A stretch of 40,109 nucleotides of DNA, taken from positions 1 through 40,109 of the forward strand of contig NZ_JAOVYZ010000012.1 of the NCBI RefSeq assembly GCF_026413145.1, given 5' to 3'. Position 1 is the first letter of the stretch. Each line of letters starts with the position of its first letter. The translations under genes and the position numbers were made by a program. The notes below the pieces were generated by a model. The model saw only the letters and a program-made list of their open reading frames with translations, was not told the origin of the DNA and made no database searches. This DNA comes from Limosilactobacillus kribbianus. GTDB lineage: Bacteria > Bacillota > Bacilli > Lactobacillales > Lactobacillaceae. Shown in pieces: positions 19,725 through 27,474 of this stretch.

Positions 19725-21455
19725 ATGGCAAAAACAAATGATCGTTGGATCTGGTCACGAGGCAAGATGCTTGATGGCCACCGGTTCGATGATGACAGTA
19801 ACAAGATCTATACCATGCCTGCGGAGCTTTATCATCAGGCATTTGATAACGGCAACCCCGCTTCGATTAGTGAGGTTGTCGTTAAGTTTTTAGCGCACCA
19901 TTATCAGTACGAAGCGCCACGGATTGCCGAACTCGAACGCTATTATCTGGGCGATAACGATATCCACTACTGGCGGAACAATAAGAAGTTTCTCAACCGT
20001 GCTGATAACCGGGTTGCGTCTGGTTTCCCTAAGTTCATCACCAACATGAGAGTTGGTTACATGATGGGCAAGCCAATCAAGATGCAATGGTCAGACGATA
20101 GTGCAACCAAGCCGCCCGTTGTTGATGCTGTCGAAGAGTTTAACCGTCTGAATGATGAGACGTACCATGAAAAGGTTATGAAGACGAACCTAAGCGTCAC
20201 TGGACGAGCTTATGAGCTGCTATACACCGATCAGCCAACGGAGAACGAGGACGGTTCACTGAACACGGCACAGGTTAAGCTGAAAGCCATTGACCCGTTG
20301 ACGGCGTTTGTTGTCTACGACACCAGCATTGAACAGCGCCCGTTGTTTGGTGTGCGGTATTACCTAGTCGATTACGATGACGCAGGTACACAAGGCTACT
20401 ATGTTGATGTGTACGATGCCGACACCATCTATCACTACTATGCAGGTGAAAACCCGACCAATGCTGATATGCAATTGCTTGGCGAAGATAACACGGGCTT
20501 CGGCGTAGAACCGATGACCGAGTTTATCAACAACGAAGATCGCACGGGCGATTGGGAAACCAAGCTTGATGAGATTGACGCTTACGATAAAGCAATGTCT
20601 GAAATGGCTAACAGTGAGGAAGACTTTGCCAATGCTAAGTTCGTCATTAATGGTGACATTGACGCAGATATGGAAGCTGTTGTCGGACATGATGGCAAAC
20701 CAATTTTAGACGATGATGGCAACCCGATTATGCTTCCAAAGATTGATGCCAAAGATCCTTACCTGTTCTTGAAGCCGTCAATCATTCCGGATGCTAACGG
20801 GAACACCATTGTTCCATCATCTGCTGAGTATCTTACTAAGCAGATTAATGAAGCAGGCTGGAAACTGTACGTTGAACGGTTAGCGGCTGACATCCACAAG
20901 GACACCAACACTCCAGACACCAGCGATCAAAACTTCGGTGGCAATAACTCTGGTGTAGCGATGGCTTACAAGCTGTTCGGGCAGGATCAAGAAATGTCGA
21001 TGCAGAAGTCGTTGTTCAGTCGTGGCATCATGCGGCGCTTGCGCATGCTGACATCGTATTGGTATGCCAACGGTGAACCGGGTATCAAGGAAGATGATGC
21101 GAACAACTTCGTTATCACCTATACGCCTAACCTGCCTAACAACGATACCGAGATTGTCCAAGACTTGGTTCAGCTTGCTAACACGGGGCTGTTTAGCGAT
21201 CAGACGTTACGTGCGTTTGGTGCTGTTGTCACTGGTGTATCTGCTGATGCCGAAGAACAACGTATCAAGGAAGAACAGAAGACAGCTGAGGGCCAAGGCC
21301 AGTTCGACGGTGGGCCATTGCAAGGCGTTAACCCAGTTGATTTAGCAGCGGCTAAGCAGAAGGCACAGCAGAATCTGCAACAAGCAGGTGAGAAACCTAT
21401 GTCACCGACCGACTTTATCTTGAACGCCCAGCGTGGTGGTAAGAATGCTAAGTAA
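19725..21455 (+). CDS. Portal protein, SPP1 gp6-like
   Basis: 576 residues. The start is ATG 19725 after aaggaggc; an in-frame extension upstream overlaps terL and has no RBS. Family features: the conserved NRVASGFPKFITNMRVGYMM block at about 90, the AYDKAMSEMANSEEDFANAKFV segment (about 285) and an acidic, Gln-rich C-terminus. It forms the dodecameric ring through which DNA enters and leaves the capsid. The 11-base overlap with the gp7-like gene is typical of SPP1-type operons. Confidence 0.93.
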   Translation: MAKTNDRWIWSRGKMLDGHRFDDDSNKIYTMPAELYHQAFDNGNPASISEVVVKFLAHHYQYEAPRIAELERYYLGDNDIHYWRNNKKFLNRADNRVASGFPKFITNMRVGYMMGKPIKMQWSDDSATKPPVVDAVEEFNRLNDETYHEKVMKTNLSVTGRAYELLYTDQPTENEDGSLNTAQVKLKAIDPLTAFVVYDTSIEQRPLFGVRYYLVDYDDAGTQGYYVDVYDADTIYHYYAGENPTNADMQLLGEDNTGFGVEPMTEFINNEDRTGDWETKLDEIDAYDKAMSEMANSEEDFANAKFVINGDIDADMEAVVGHDGKPILDDDGNPIMLPKIDAKDPYLFLKPSIIPDANGNTIVPSSAEYLTKQINEAGWKLYVERLAADIHKDTNTPDTSDQNFGGNNSGVAMAYKLFGQDQEMSMQKSLFSRGIMRRLRMLTSYWYANGEPGIKEDDANNFVITYTPNLPNNDTEIVQDLVQLANTGLFSDQTLRAFGAVVTGVSADAEEQRIKEEQKTAEGQGQFDGGPLQGVNPVDLAAAKQKAQQNLQQAGEKPMSPTDFILNAQRGGKNAK

Positions 21456-22335
21456 GAAGCAGATGCGTAGGCTGATTAGATCAGTCTATGGTGCCAACAC
21501 GGTATATGGCAAACAGATTGAGCAATTATATAGACGTGCTAATCGCCAAATTAAGGGTGAAATTAGCGCTTTTATTGCTTCTAAGGCTAATTGGTCAGGA
21601 AAACCATCAAAAAACGATCTGGAGGACGTGAGGCAGCAATTAATCGAAGCTAACGAAGATACGGTGGCTCCCCTGGTTGCTGTTTATCTTTCTTCGATTA
21701 CTTTGGGCCACCCGAACAATGGCGACTTGGAAACTGCTAGGGTTGCTTTACCGATGATTAAAGTAGCCAAGCAAATGCACCGAGTAATGGCTAGGCAGGA
21801 GAAACGAGTGCCGAGCGAAGTGGGGCGTATCTCACAAGAACAGCACACGATTACTCCAGAGCTTCACCAGATGCCACCTAATTACAATGCGATGCTTCAA
21901 CAAAGTGTGTCACGTACACAAGCACAACAGCAATCGCCTGCAAGTATGATCAACCGTGATGTTCAAAGCACGGTTACTCGTATTAAGGAGCTTGCCAAAC
22001 AGGCCAGTATGACTAATGAAGCAAGCATTGATTGGGCTAAGAAAGTAGACCGCATTCTTACTGGCACCAAGTCACATGGTGGGGCTAGTCGAAAAGCCCA
22101 ACGTATCATACGAACAGAGTCATGCCGTCAATTGAACGGAGCAACAATTAGTGACTTCAAAGCACGTGGGGTTACTAAGTACCGCTTCTTATCATTGGAA
22201 GCTGTTAATTCGTGCCAAGAATGCACTGATTTAGATGGAAACGTGTATGACGTGGACGATGCCCAGGAGGGTGTCAACTTGCCACCAATGCACCCCAACT
22301 GCCAGTGCTGGATAGTTGAATATGAAGACGAATAG
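21445..22335 (+). CDS. Minor head protein, SPP1 gp7/Mu F-like
   Basis: 296 residues from ATG 21445 (a GTG at 21433 would add four). N-terminal helical portal-binding region, then the Mu gpF/SPP1 gp7 domain at the C-terminus: ARKAQRIIRTESCRQLNGA, FLSLEAVNSCQECTDLDGNV and PPMHPNCQCW, with the Cys/His residues of that family. It binds the portal and affects DNA ejection. A Rho-independent terminator begins at its stop codon. Confidence 0.9.
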   Translation: MLSKKQMRRLIRSVYGANTVYGKQIEQLYRRANRQIKGEISAFIASKANWSGKPSKNDLEDVRQQLIEANEDTVAPLVAVYLSSITLGHPNNGDLETARVALPMIKVAKQMHRVMARQEKRVPSEVGRISQEQHTITPELHQMPPNYNAMLQQSVSRTQAQQQSPASMINRDVQSTVTRIKELAKQASMTNEASIDWAKKVDRILTGTKSHGGASRKAQRIIRTESCRQLNGATISDFKARGVTKYRFLSLEAVNSCQECTDLDGNVYDVDDAQEGVNLPPMHPNCQCWIVEYEDE

Positions 22336-22365
22336 TCGATGCAGAAATGCACCGGCTTTTATTTT
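22335..22365 (+). terminator. Internal terminator with GAAA tetraloop
   Basis: GTCGATGCA (22335-22343) pairs with TGCACCGGC (22348-22356; one mismatch, one G-T) closed by a GAAA tetraloop, then TTTTATTTT. It lies within the late operon, before the scaffold and capsid genes. Partial termination, antitermination or a promoter in 22366-22460 is needed for the following genes; I see no clear promoter. Confidence 0.8.
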
Positions 22366-22460
22366 GGACTTTTATCGTGGCAGTCGGTAAAGAACAACGA
22401 ATTCGCCGCCGGGCGTTAAACGAGTATTCGTCGCTGGACGTTAAACAGGAGGATTTAGCT

Positions 22461-23102
22461 ATGAACGGAAACGATAAGAACAACAACCAAGATGTGGTCG
22501 AACCAAAGGAAAACGATCAACAACAAGAACAGCCTAAGGAAGAGCCAAAGGAAGGAAAGAACTTTACTCGCGAAGAACTAGCCAATGCCGTTAATGCACA
22601 AGTTGACAAGGTTAAGAGTGAACTAACGAAAGAATTCAAGAAGACCCTTGCCAATGAGGTTGCTAAGGCGCGAGAAGACGGTGAAAAGCGGGCGAAGATG
22701 TCTGCTGATGAACGCGCTGAAGCTGATCGTAAGGCGCTTCAAGAACAACTTGCTCAAGAGCGGGCCGATATTGAAGCCCGTGAACGCAAACTCAACACTC
22801 GTGATGCTTTGGCCGCTGCCGGACTGCACATTCCTGCCGAAGATGTTGATCTGTTTGTCCAAAAGGATATTGACACTACGCATCGCATGATTGATCGGTT
22901 CAAGGCGTTGATTCAAACGGAAGTCAAGAATGAGATCCACCAGCGGACTGCTAACAAGGAGATTCCAAAGTCCGGGGTTGATGCTACTAAGACTGTCCCA
23001 ACAACTAAATCATTTGACCAGATGAGCTACATGGAGAAACGGCAACTGTTCCAAGAAGACCCGGCCGCTTACCAAGCTCTGAAAGACAAGAGTGCCAACT
23101 AA
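22461..23102 (+). CDS. Capsid scaffold protein (DUF4355-like)
   Basis: 213 residues from ATG 22461 (aggagg upstream). Acidic, Gln/Glu/Lys-rich N-terminus, a long central coiled coil (EKRAKMSADERAEADRKALQ and LAQERADIEARERKL) and a helical C-terminal region ending LFQEDPAAYQALKDKSAN. This is the usual pattern of DUF4355 scaffolds placed directly before the major capsid gene. It should direct procapsid assembly and then be removed. Confidence 0.88.
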   Translation: MNGNDKNNNQDVVEPKENDQQQEQPKEEPKEGKNFTREELANAVNAQVDKVKSELTKEFKKTLANEVAKAREDGEKRAKMSADERAEADRKALQEQLAQERADIEARERKLNTRDALAAAGLHIPAEDVDLFVQKDIDTTHRMIDRFKALIQTEVKNEIHQRTANKEIPKSGVDATKTVPTTKSFDQMSYMEKRQLFQEDPAAYQALKDKSAN

Positions 23103-23118
23103 CAAGGAGGAAATATAA

Positions 23119-24162
23119 ATGGCAGACGATTACTTTACTCTATCGAAGGCTATCATTCCTGAAGTCTTCACTGATTATGTACAAAACATTTCAACCAAGA
23201 CTAACCGCTTCATTCAATCTGGTATTACTACCAGCAACTTCGACATTGGCAACCAATTACTCCAACCGGGTAACGTGCTGACGATGCCTTACATCAACGA
23301 TCTTTCCGGTGCTCCACAAGTATGGAACGATAAGCACGACATCGAAGTAGCTTCCACGACTACTGGCACCCAATACGGGTTCAAGTTCGCTCAAGTAAAG
23401 AGCTTCGGTCGTACTGACTGGTCCAAGATTTATTCCGGCGCACCAATTGACCAAGTAATCGCTTCTCGGTTCGGTGCTTACTGGGCACGTGTTGACCAAC
23501 ACCAACTGCTGAACGTGGTTAAGGGCACGCTGAGCAACACTGATATTGCTACTGCTAAGGTCTTTGATGACTCTAGCAACAACTTCAGTGCTCGTGGTTT
23601 CCTGGCTACTATCGCTAAGATGGGCGACCTGCAAGACAACGCCTTCTCTGTTATCGCTGTTAACTCTGCGGCATATGCCCAGATGAAGGCTAACCAAATG
23701 GTTGATACCCAGATTCCACAAAACACGGTTGTATCTCCATTCGGTACTTACAACGGCATGCGGATTCTGGTTGATGATGATATTCCTTTGGACGGTCAAG
23801 TTGCTACTAGCTACATCTTCCGGACTGGTTCTGTTGGCTACAAGGTACAAACTCCAGAGAATGCTGTTGAAGTATTCCGTGAACCATCTAAGCAAGGTGG
23901 TCGTACCAGCGTTATCAACCGGCGTTTGGCTGCTACACACGTTATGGGTACTACTCTGTCAGCTAGCGCCCTGGGTACCATCAACGATGAATTCGACCCA
24001 GAAAAGCTTACTGACGGCACTATGTGGGATTGCGTTGTTGACCCTCGTAAGATCGGTATCGTTGCCTACAAGGCCAAGATCGACAACGACTTCATTCCAA
24101 AGCAGAAGGCCCAATCTACTACTGGCGGCGGCAACGGTGGCACACCTAAGACGGGTAAGTAA
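23119..24162 (+). CDS. Major capsid protein
   Basis: 347 residues, HK97-fold coat protein of the Lactobacillus/Listeria type: starts MADDYFTLSKAIIPEVFTDYV, then LLQPGNVLTMPYINDLSG, a Gly/Asn-rich middle and a C-terminal tail with a Gly-rich stretch (TTGGGNGGTPKTGK). It follows the scaffold by 16 bases with aaggagg. Codon use is strongly biased to C-ending codons, as expected for the most abundant virion protein. No frameshift extension is apparent. Confidence 0.93.
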   Translation: MADDYFTLSKAIIPEVFTDYVQNISTKTNRFIQSGITTSNFDIGNQLLQPGNVLTMPYINDLSGAPQVWNDKHDIEVASTTTGTQYGFKFAQVKSFGRTDWSKIYSGAPIDQVIASRFGAYWARVDQHQLLNVVKGTLSNTDIATAKVFDDSSNNFSARGFLATIAKMGDLQDNAFSVIAVNSAAYAQMKANQMVDTQIPQNTVVSPFGTYNGMRILVDDDIPLDGQVATSYIFRTGSVGYKVQTPENAVEVFREPSKQGGRTSVINRRLAATHVMGTTLSASALGTINDEFDPEKLTDGTMWDCVVDPRKIGIVAYKAKIDNDFIPKQKAQSTTGGGNGGTPKTGK

Positions 24163-24178
24163 TAAGGCGGTGATCTGA

Positions 24179-24535
24179 ATGGAGAATAACAGCGAAGTTC
24201 AGAGCATCTTAAACACGGTTAAAACCGATAAAGGAATTGCTGATGCAAGCCTTGATGATGTGCTCACCAATTACATTAAGCAGGCTTCGGATATGGTCTG
24301 CTTATATGTCGGTGAGGATAAACTTCCGTCTGTTCTGGAGGTTATCGTTATCCGAATGGCAGAAGCGCATTATGTCCAGTCGTCAACCGATGCTGATGGT
24401 ACTAAGTCGTATAGTGAAGAAGGGGCCAGCTGGTCTTTTCAAGACAACGAGCTAGACCCGTACACAGCACTGCTGAACCAGTACCTCGCCAATCGTGATG
24501 GTAAAGGTTCGAGAGGGCGTGTTGTGTCATGGTAG
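24179..24535 (+). CDS. Head-tail connector, gp6/gp15-like adaptor
   Basis: 118-residue small helical protein (VQSILNTVKTDKGIADASLDD, ITRMAEAHYVQ-type middle, acidic C-terminal half), first of the connector genes after the capsid protein. The sequence matches the general pattern of head-completion adaptors that sit on the portal ring (SPP1 gp15 / HK97 gp6). Overlaps the next gene by seven bases. Confidence 0.78.
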   Translation: MENNSEVQSILNTVKTDKGIADASLDDVLTNYIKQASDMVCLYVGEDKLPSVLEVIVIRMAEAHYVQSSTDADGTKSYSEEGASWSFQDNELDPYTALLNQYLANRDGKGSRGRVVSW

Positions 24536-24882
24536 CAAGACGATTTAGGCCAATCACGCTGGTGACGGTGAAGAAGGTCCATAGTGCGCTTGACGATAAG
24601 GAGATACCATCATTCCAGACGGTTATGGCCCATGTAACCGAAGTCAACGGTGCCCAATTGCAGAACGACCTGTTCGGGAAGCAATACACCATGACCTGGG
24701 TTGCACGGGTGCGGGGTAACGTGTTCGCTAAGTATGTCTTTTATCCACGATTAGGTGTGGAGGACAAGTACGTCAACAAGCGGAGTTATCTCACGGTGGT
24801 TCAGATCCGCAAGCACGCCAACCGAACTGATATTTACTTTGCCAATGATACGGGGGTGACGAGCGATGAGTTGGAACAATGA
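24529..24882 (+). CDS. Head closure protein, gp16-like
   Basis: 117 residues, beta-rich (TLVTVKKVHSALDDKEIPSF; YTMTWVARVRGNVFAKYVFY) and without membrane segment. Second of the conserved connector gene set, the place of SPP1 gp16/HK97 gp7 stopper proteins that close the filled head. Assignment mainly by order and size. Overlaps the next gene by 17 bases. Confidence 0.75.
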   Translation: MVARRFRPITLVTVKKVHSALDDKEIPSFQTVMAHVTEVNGAQLQNDLFGKQYTMTWVARVRGNVFAKYVFYPRLGVEDKYVNKRSYLTVVQIRKHANRTDIYFANDTGVTSDELEQ

Positions 24883-25384
24883 TCACATTCCAGAGATTGA
24901 TCTGGGGTATGAAATGGATAAACAATCGTTCGCTGAACTAGCCGCCACACTGGATAAGAACGGGTTCGGTGATGCTGGTACTCAATTGCGGAACATGGCT
25001 GCCGATGCTGACGTTCAAGTTGACAGGGCGGTTAATGGTGAAGCCAACGCCGTTGTTAAAGAGGTAACCGACCTCATCAAAGAGCGGCAGTACCACAGCA
25101 AGTCTGGATATGGTCCGGAATCGCCTGCGTTTGATCGTAAGGTAAACAACCAACATTTGGTTGATACCGTCAAAGATCACCATGACGATAACAAGCACCG
25201 TATCTTTTCGAATATCACCAACGGCGGGTACAACTACTCACAAGCATTCGAGTTTGGCCTACTGACCCGTGATTATCCAGCACACCACCCATTCGAGGAC
25301 ACCGTTCATCATCTGGGGCTGAACCAGCTTCACGGTGAGTTTGACGACAAGGTAAACGAAGCAATCAGAAGGGGGTTTAGTTAA
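24866..25384 (+). CDS. HK97 gp10-type tail component
   Basis: 172 residues. The layout (acidic helical first half, then YGPESPAFDRKVNNQHLVDTV and a His/Asn-rich second half with FSNITNGGYNYSQAFEFGLL) fits minor capsid or tail-completion proteins of the gp10 class in lactobacillus phages. It overlaps both neighbours, so it is part of the connector/tail completion unit. Confidence 0.75.
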   Translation: MSWNNDHIPEIDLGYEMDKQSFAELAATLDKNGFGDAGTQLRNMAADADVQVDRAVNGEANAVVKEVTDLIKERQYHSKSGYGPESPAFDRKVNNQHLVDTVKDHHDDNKHRIFSNITNGGYNYSQAFEFGLLTRDYPAHHPFEDTVHHLGLNQLHGEFDDKVNEAIRRGFS

Positions 25385-25782
25385 TGCCGCCTTCAGTAGC
25401 GCTGTATTATGCGATCGTTGAAGCCATCAACAAGGCAGGAGTTACCACTTATTCAGCATCACAAGATGTCGAGAACATGGAACTCCCTATCTGCCGGGTG
25501 CAACTATTGACCAGCAACTCGACGAATCAATTCGTCAATGCCCGTCAATATGAGCACACTTTCCAGCTTGATGTCATAACCGCACAGGACGGCCTAGAAG
25601 AGGGTTTAACTATTGCGTATAAGATTATGCACAAGTTACGTCAAATTGGCGTAGAGGGCTTCCTAGTGGATATGAACGGGGAACCAAGCTTAACGTCAAT
25701 GGTGGATAGTTCAACTAACCGCATCTTAAACAGACAAATCATCAGAGTTAATTACGACATTATCGAGGACACCGCTTTTTAG
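25384..25782 (+). CDS. Tail terminator protein, gp17-like
   Basis: 132 residues, alpha/beta (LYYAIVEAINKAGVTTYSAS; YEHTFQLDVITAQDGLEEGL; a long helix EGLTIAYKIMHKLRQIG), the pattern of the SPP1 gp17/lambda gpU tail terminators that cap the tube and join it to the head. It stands directly before the major tail protein, the expected place. Confidence 0.78.
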   Translation: MPPSVALYYAIVEAINKAGVTTYSASQDVENMELPICRVQLLTSNSTNQFVNARQYEHTFQLDVITAQDGLEEGLTIAYKIMHKLRQIGVEGFLVDMNGEPSLTSMVDSSTNRILNRQIIRVNYDIIEDTAF

Positions 25783-25795
25783 TGGCGTTTTTTAG
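25768..25795 (+). terminator. Attenuator-like hairpin before major tail gene
   Basis: ACACCGC and GTGGCGT pair (one mismatch, one G-T) around the tail-terminator stop codon, followed by TTTTTT. It may reduce read-through or stabilise the downstream major tail mRNA. Confidence 0.5.
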
Positions 25796-25811
25796 TTAGG
25801 AGGAAAAATAA

Positions 25812-26498
25812 ATGCCAGCAACATTAGACGGCAAGAAAATTGTCGGCGCACACTCTGCCAATAAGGTTATGTACTACTACAAGTTAATCAAGCACGAAAA
25901 GACGGGTACTCCGTGCCATATTCTGGGCACGCAAGGTGCTTCATCCGGTACTAACACCAAGGCACTTGGTACTACCGCTACTAAGCAATTCAACGTCAAG
26001 GACACCGGCTCTATTAACCAGCAACGAGTAGTCAACGTTGTTATGACCACCGGTGACGGGTTCAAGACCGATGTGGCCCGTGACCTGTACTACACCTGGG
26101 AACACGGTGAAGAAATGCTCTTATACCGGGTAGACTGGAACACTCTGCGGACTGTCAGCGGCAAGCAAGTTGTTGATGCAGAAATGGCTGTCGTGCTTAT
26201 TTCAGCACTGCCAGAGACCGAAGCCCTTAACACTCCAGTGAGCCAGAACGTTACGTTCGAAGTGCAGGGTGCTACACGTCGTTATGACGAAGACGGCTAC
26301 CCATTCACCCTTACCAAGGAAGATTTCGATGACGGTATCTTTACCGACACCATTAAATACTTCAACTTCGGTAAGCCAGGTGACTTTGGTGTTGACGAGA
26401 ACGGTGAAGTTATCGACAACACGTCCGATGATTCACACGCTGGTGACCACACCGCTACTATTGGTCTGGACGGTTCCAAACCTGCGAGTAACTCCTAG
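25812..26498 (+). CDS. Major tail tube protein
   Basis: 228 residues of the phi13/TP901-1 major tail protein type: starts MPATLDGKKIVGAHSANKVM, has the tube beta-sandwich (DTGSINQQRVVNVVMTTGDG; ELLYRVDWNTL-like strands; QNVTFEVQGATRRYDEDGYP) and an acidic tail ending ASNS. The rbs aggaggaa precedes ATG 25812. C-ending codon bias indicates high expression. Just before the stop, an alternative frame carries a Pro/Thr-rich extension, suggesting a long minor form made by frameshifting. Confidence 0.92.
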   Translation: MPATLDGKKIVGAHSANKVMYYYKLIKHEKTGTPCHILGTQGASSGTNTKALGTTATKQFNVKDTGSINQQRVVNVVMTTGDGFKTDVARDLYYTWEHGEEMLLYRVDWNTLRTVSGKQVVDAEMAVVLISALPETEALNTPVSQNVTFEVQGATRRYDEDGYPFTLTKEDFDDGIFTDTIKYFNFGKPGDFGVDENGEVIDNTSDDSHAGDHTATIGLDGSKPASNS

Positions 26499-26562
26499 TC
26501 CGGCGCCAGCTCAACCAACACAACCGGAAATCACGCAACCAACACAGCCTACTACGGCTTAA
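26496..26562 (+). other. Possible +1 frameshift extension of major tail protein
   Basis: Directly after the major tail stop (TCC-TAG), the +1 frame encodes SPAPAQPTQPEITQPTQPTT-A and stops at 26560-26562. PTQP-type repeats are not expected in random sequence. A slip of one base at TCC-T would add 21 residues to a fraction of tail subunits. Long/short major proteins made by frameshifting are known in lactobacillus phage A2 (-1) and Listeria phage PSA (+1). Confidence 0.5.
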
Positions 26563-26573
26563 TAAACGGTAAG

Positions 26574-26609
26574 GCTCGCCTATGAAATACACAGTACGCA
26601 AGGGCGGGC
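26574..26609 (+). promoter_or_regulatory. Hairpin before tail chaperone genes
   Basis: GCTCGCC (26574-26580) pairs with GGCGGGC (26603-26609) over a 22-base loop, followed by GTTTT and then the chaperone RBS. A weak terminator or mRNA processing/stability element is possible. Confidence 0.4.
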
Positions 26610-26627
26610 GTTTTAAGGAGGATAAAT

Positions 26628-27098
26628 ATGTTAAAGATTAATGGTCATGAATACGGCTTGAAGTTTGGCTTTACGTTTGCTGAACGACTTACTAAGGATT
26701 ACTCCACCGATGATGCAGAAGGATTCCGCCGCTTAATCGGTCAAATTGTAGACGGTGATCCAAAGGCCCTGGTAGCTGGCTACCGCTACGCATTAGATGT
26801 ACCAGCAAAGCAACTGCCGTCTGCTCGTGATGTAGCCAATGCTCTTGAAGCCAACGGCACGTTCAGCAAGGGCGATGAAGCTTTCAAGGAACTTTGCGAA
26901 GAAATGAAGAAGTGCGGTTTTTTTCAGATGAACCTGACGTATTACTTAAATTCCGTCAAGAGTCAAGTAAAGAACGCCAAAGAAGCTTTATCCGGTATTA
27001 CGAACAAAGACGACAAGCAAGCGGCAGAAGTAAGTCTGCGGCAGGCGGAAGCAATGGAGAAGGAACTGAAAGCTCGCCTAAAGAAGTTAGGGCTTTAA
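26628..27098 (+). CDS. Tail assembly chaperone (gpG-like)
   Basis: 156 residues: alpha-rich N-terminal domain (KFGFTFAERLTKDYSTDDAE) and a long Lys/Glu/Ala coiled-coil C-terminus. It lies between the tube gene and tape measure, the invariant place of gpG-type chaperones, which coat the tape measure during tail assembly. A second ORF without a good start follows in the -1 frame, so a minor G-T fusion is expected. RBS aaggagg. Confidence 0.87.
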   Translation: MLKINGHEYGLKFGFTFAERLTKDYSTDDAEGFRRLIGQIVDGDPKALVAGYRYALDVPAKQLPSARDVANALEANGTFSKGDEAFKELCEEMKKCGFFQMNLTYYLNSVKSQVKNAKEALSGITNKDDKQAAEVSLRQAEAMEKELKARLKKLGL

Positions 27099-27472
27099 TT
27101 AATCGCTGGGACCAAGATATGCTGAACCGTCTTAAAACGGCGAACACGTACCTTGGCCCTTTTACTCCACAAGATCTATACAGGCTCACACCAGCGCAGT
27201 TTGAATACATGCTGGCAGGAGCACAACAGCGATTGCTTAATGATCGAAGCTATTCTTTCCAACTCACTAAGGCTACTGTGCCAGCAGTGCTAGTTGATAA
27301 GAATGACAACGATGATGCTATTTCTAATGATCTTCGGAAGAGTCAAGAAGCGATCAGCAACTTTAATAATGCTGAATATCAGAAGCAACAACGAGAGAAA
27401 GCTGAACGCCAGAAGCAATTTCGTGTTGTCTTTGGTAAGTATCTCAATCGAAAGCGTAAGGGAGGAGGTTAA
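26894..27472 (+). CDS. Tail assembly chaperone T part (gpGT, by -1 frameshift)
   Basis: The -1 frame is open through the chaperone overlap to 27472. Its native-looking part begins near 27080 (KEVRALINRWDQDML, then GPFTPQDLYRLTPAQFEYML) and ends in a basic tail (NRKRKGGG). The first ATG after the G stop (27119) has no RBS, so production by -1 frameshifting is expected, as for lambda gpGT. A T7 run (26918-26924), read GGT TTT TTT, is a clear slippery sequence but lies early; the exact site is uncertain. The coordinate start given is the start of the open frame, not a proven start codon. Confidence 0.7.
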   Translation: MRRNEEVRFFSDEPDVLLKFRQESSKERQRSFIRYYEQRRQASGRSKSAAGGSNGEGTESSPKEVRALINRWDQDMLNRLKTANTYLGPFTPQDLYRLTPAQFEYMLAGAQQRLLNDRSYSFQLTKATVPAVLVDKNDNDDAISNDLRKSQEAISNFNNAEYQKQQREKAERQKQFRVVFGKYLNRKRKGGG

Positions 27473-27474
27473 AC

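Noticed and set aside
23257-23940. 227-codon minus-strand ORF over the major capsid gene
   Set aside because: Antisense shadow of a strongly codon-biased gene; no RBS, no family pattern.
26582-26641. 19-codon ORF (MKYTVRKGGRF) before the tail chaperone
   Set aside because: No RBS, and it overlaps the hairpin and the chaperone start; could be a leader peptide but not supported.
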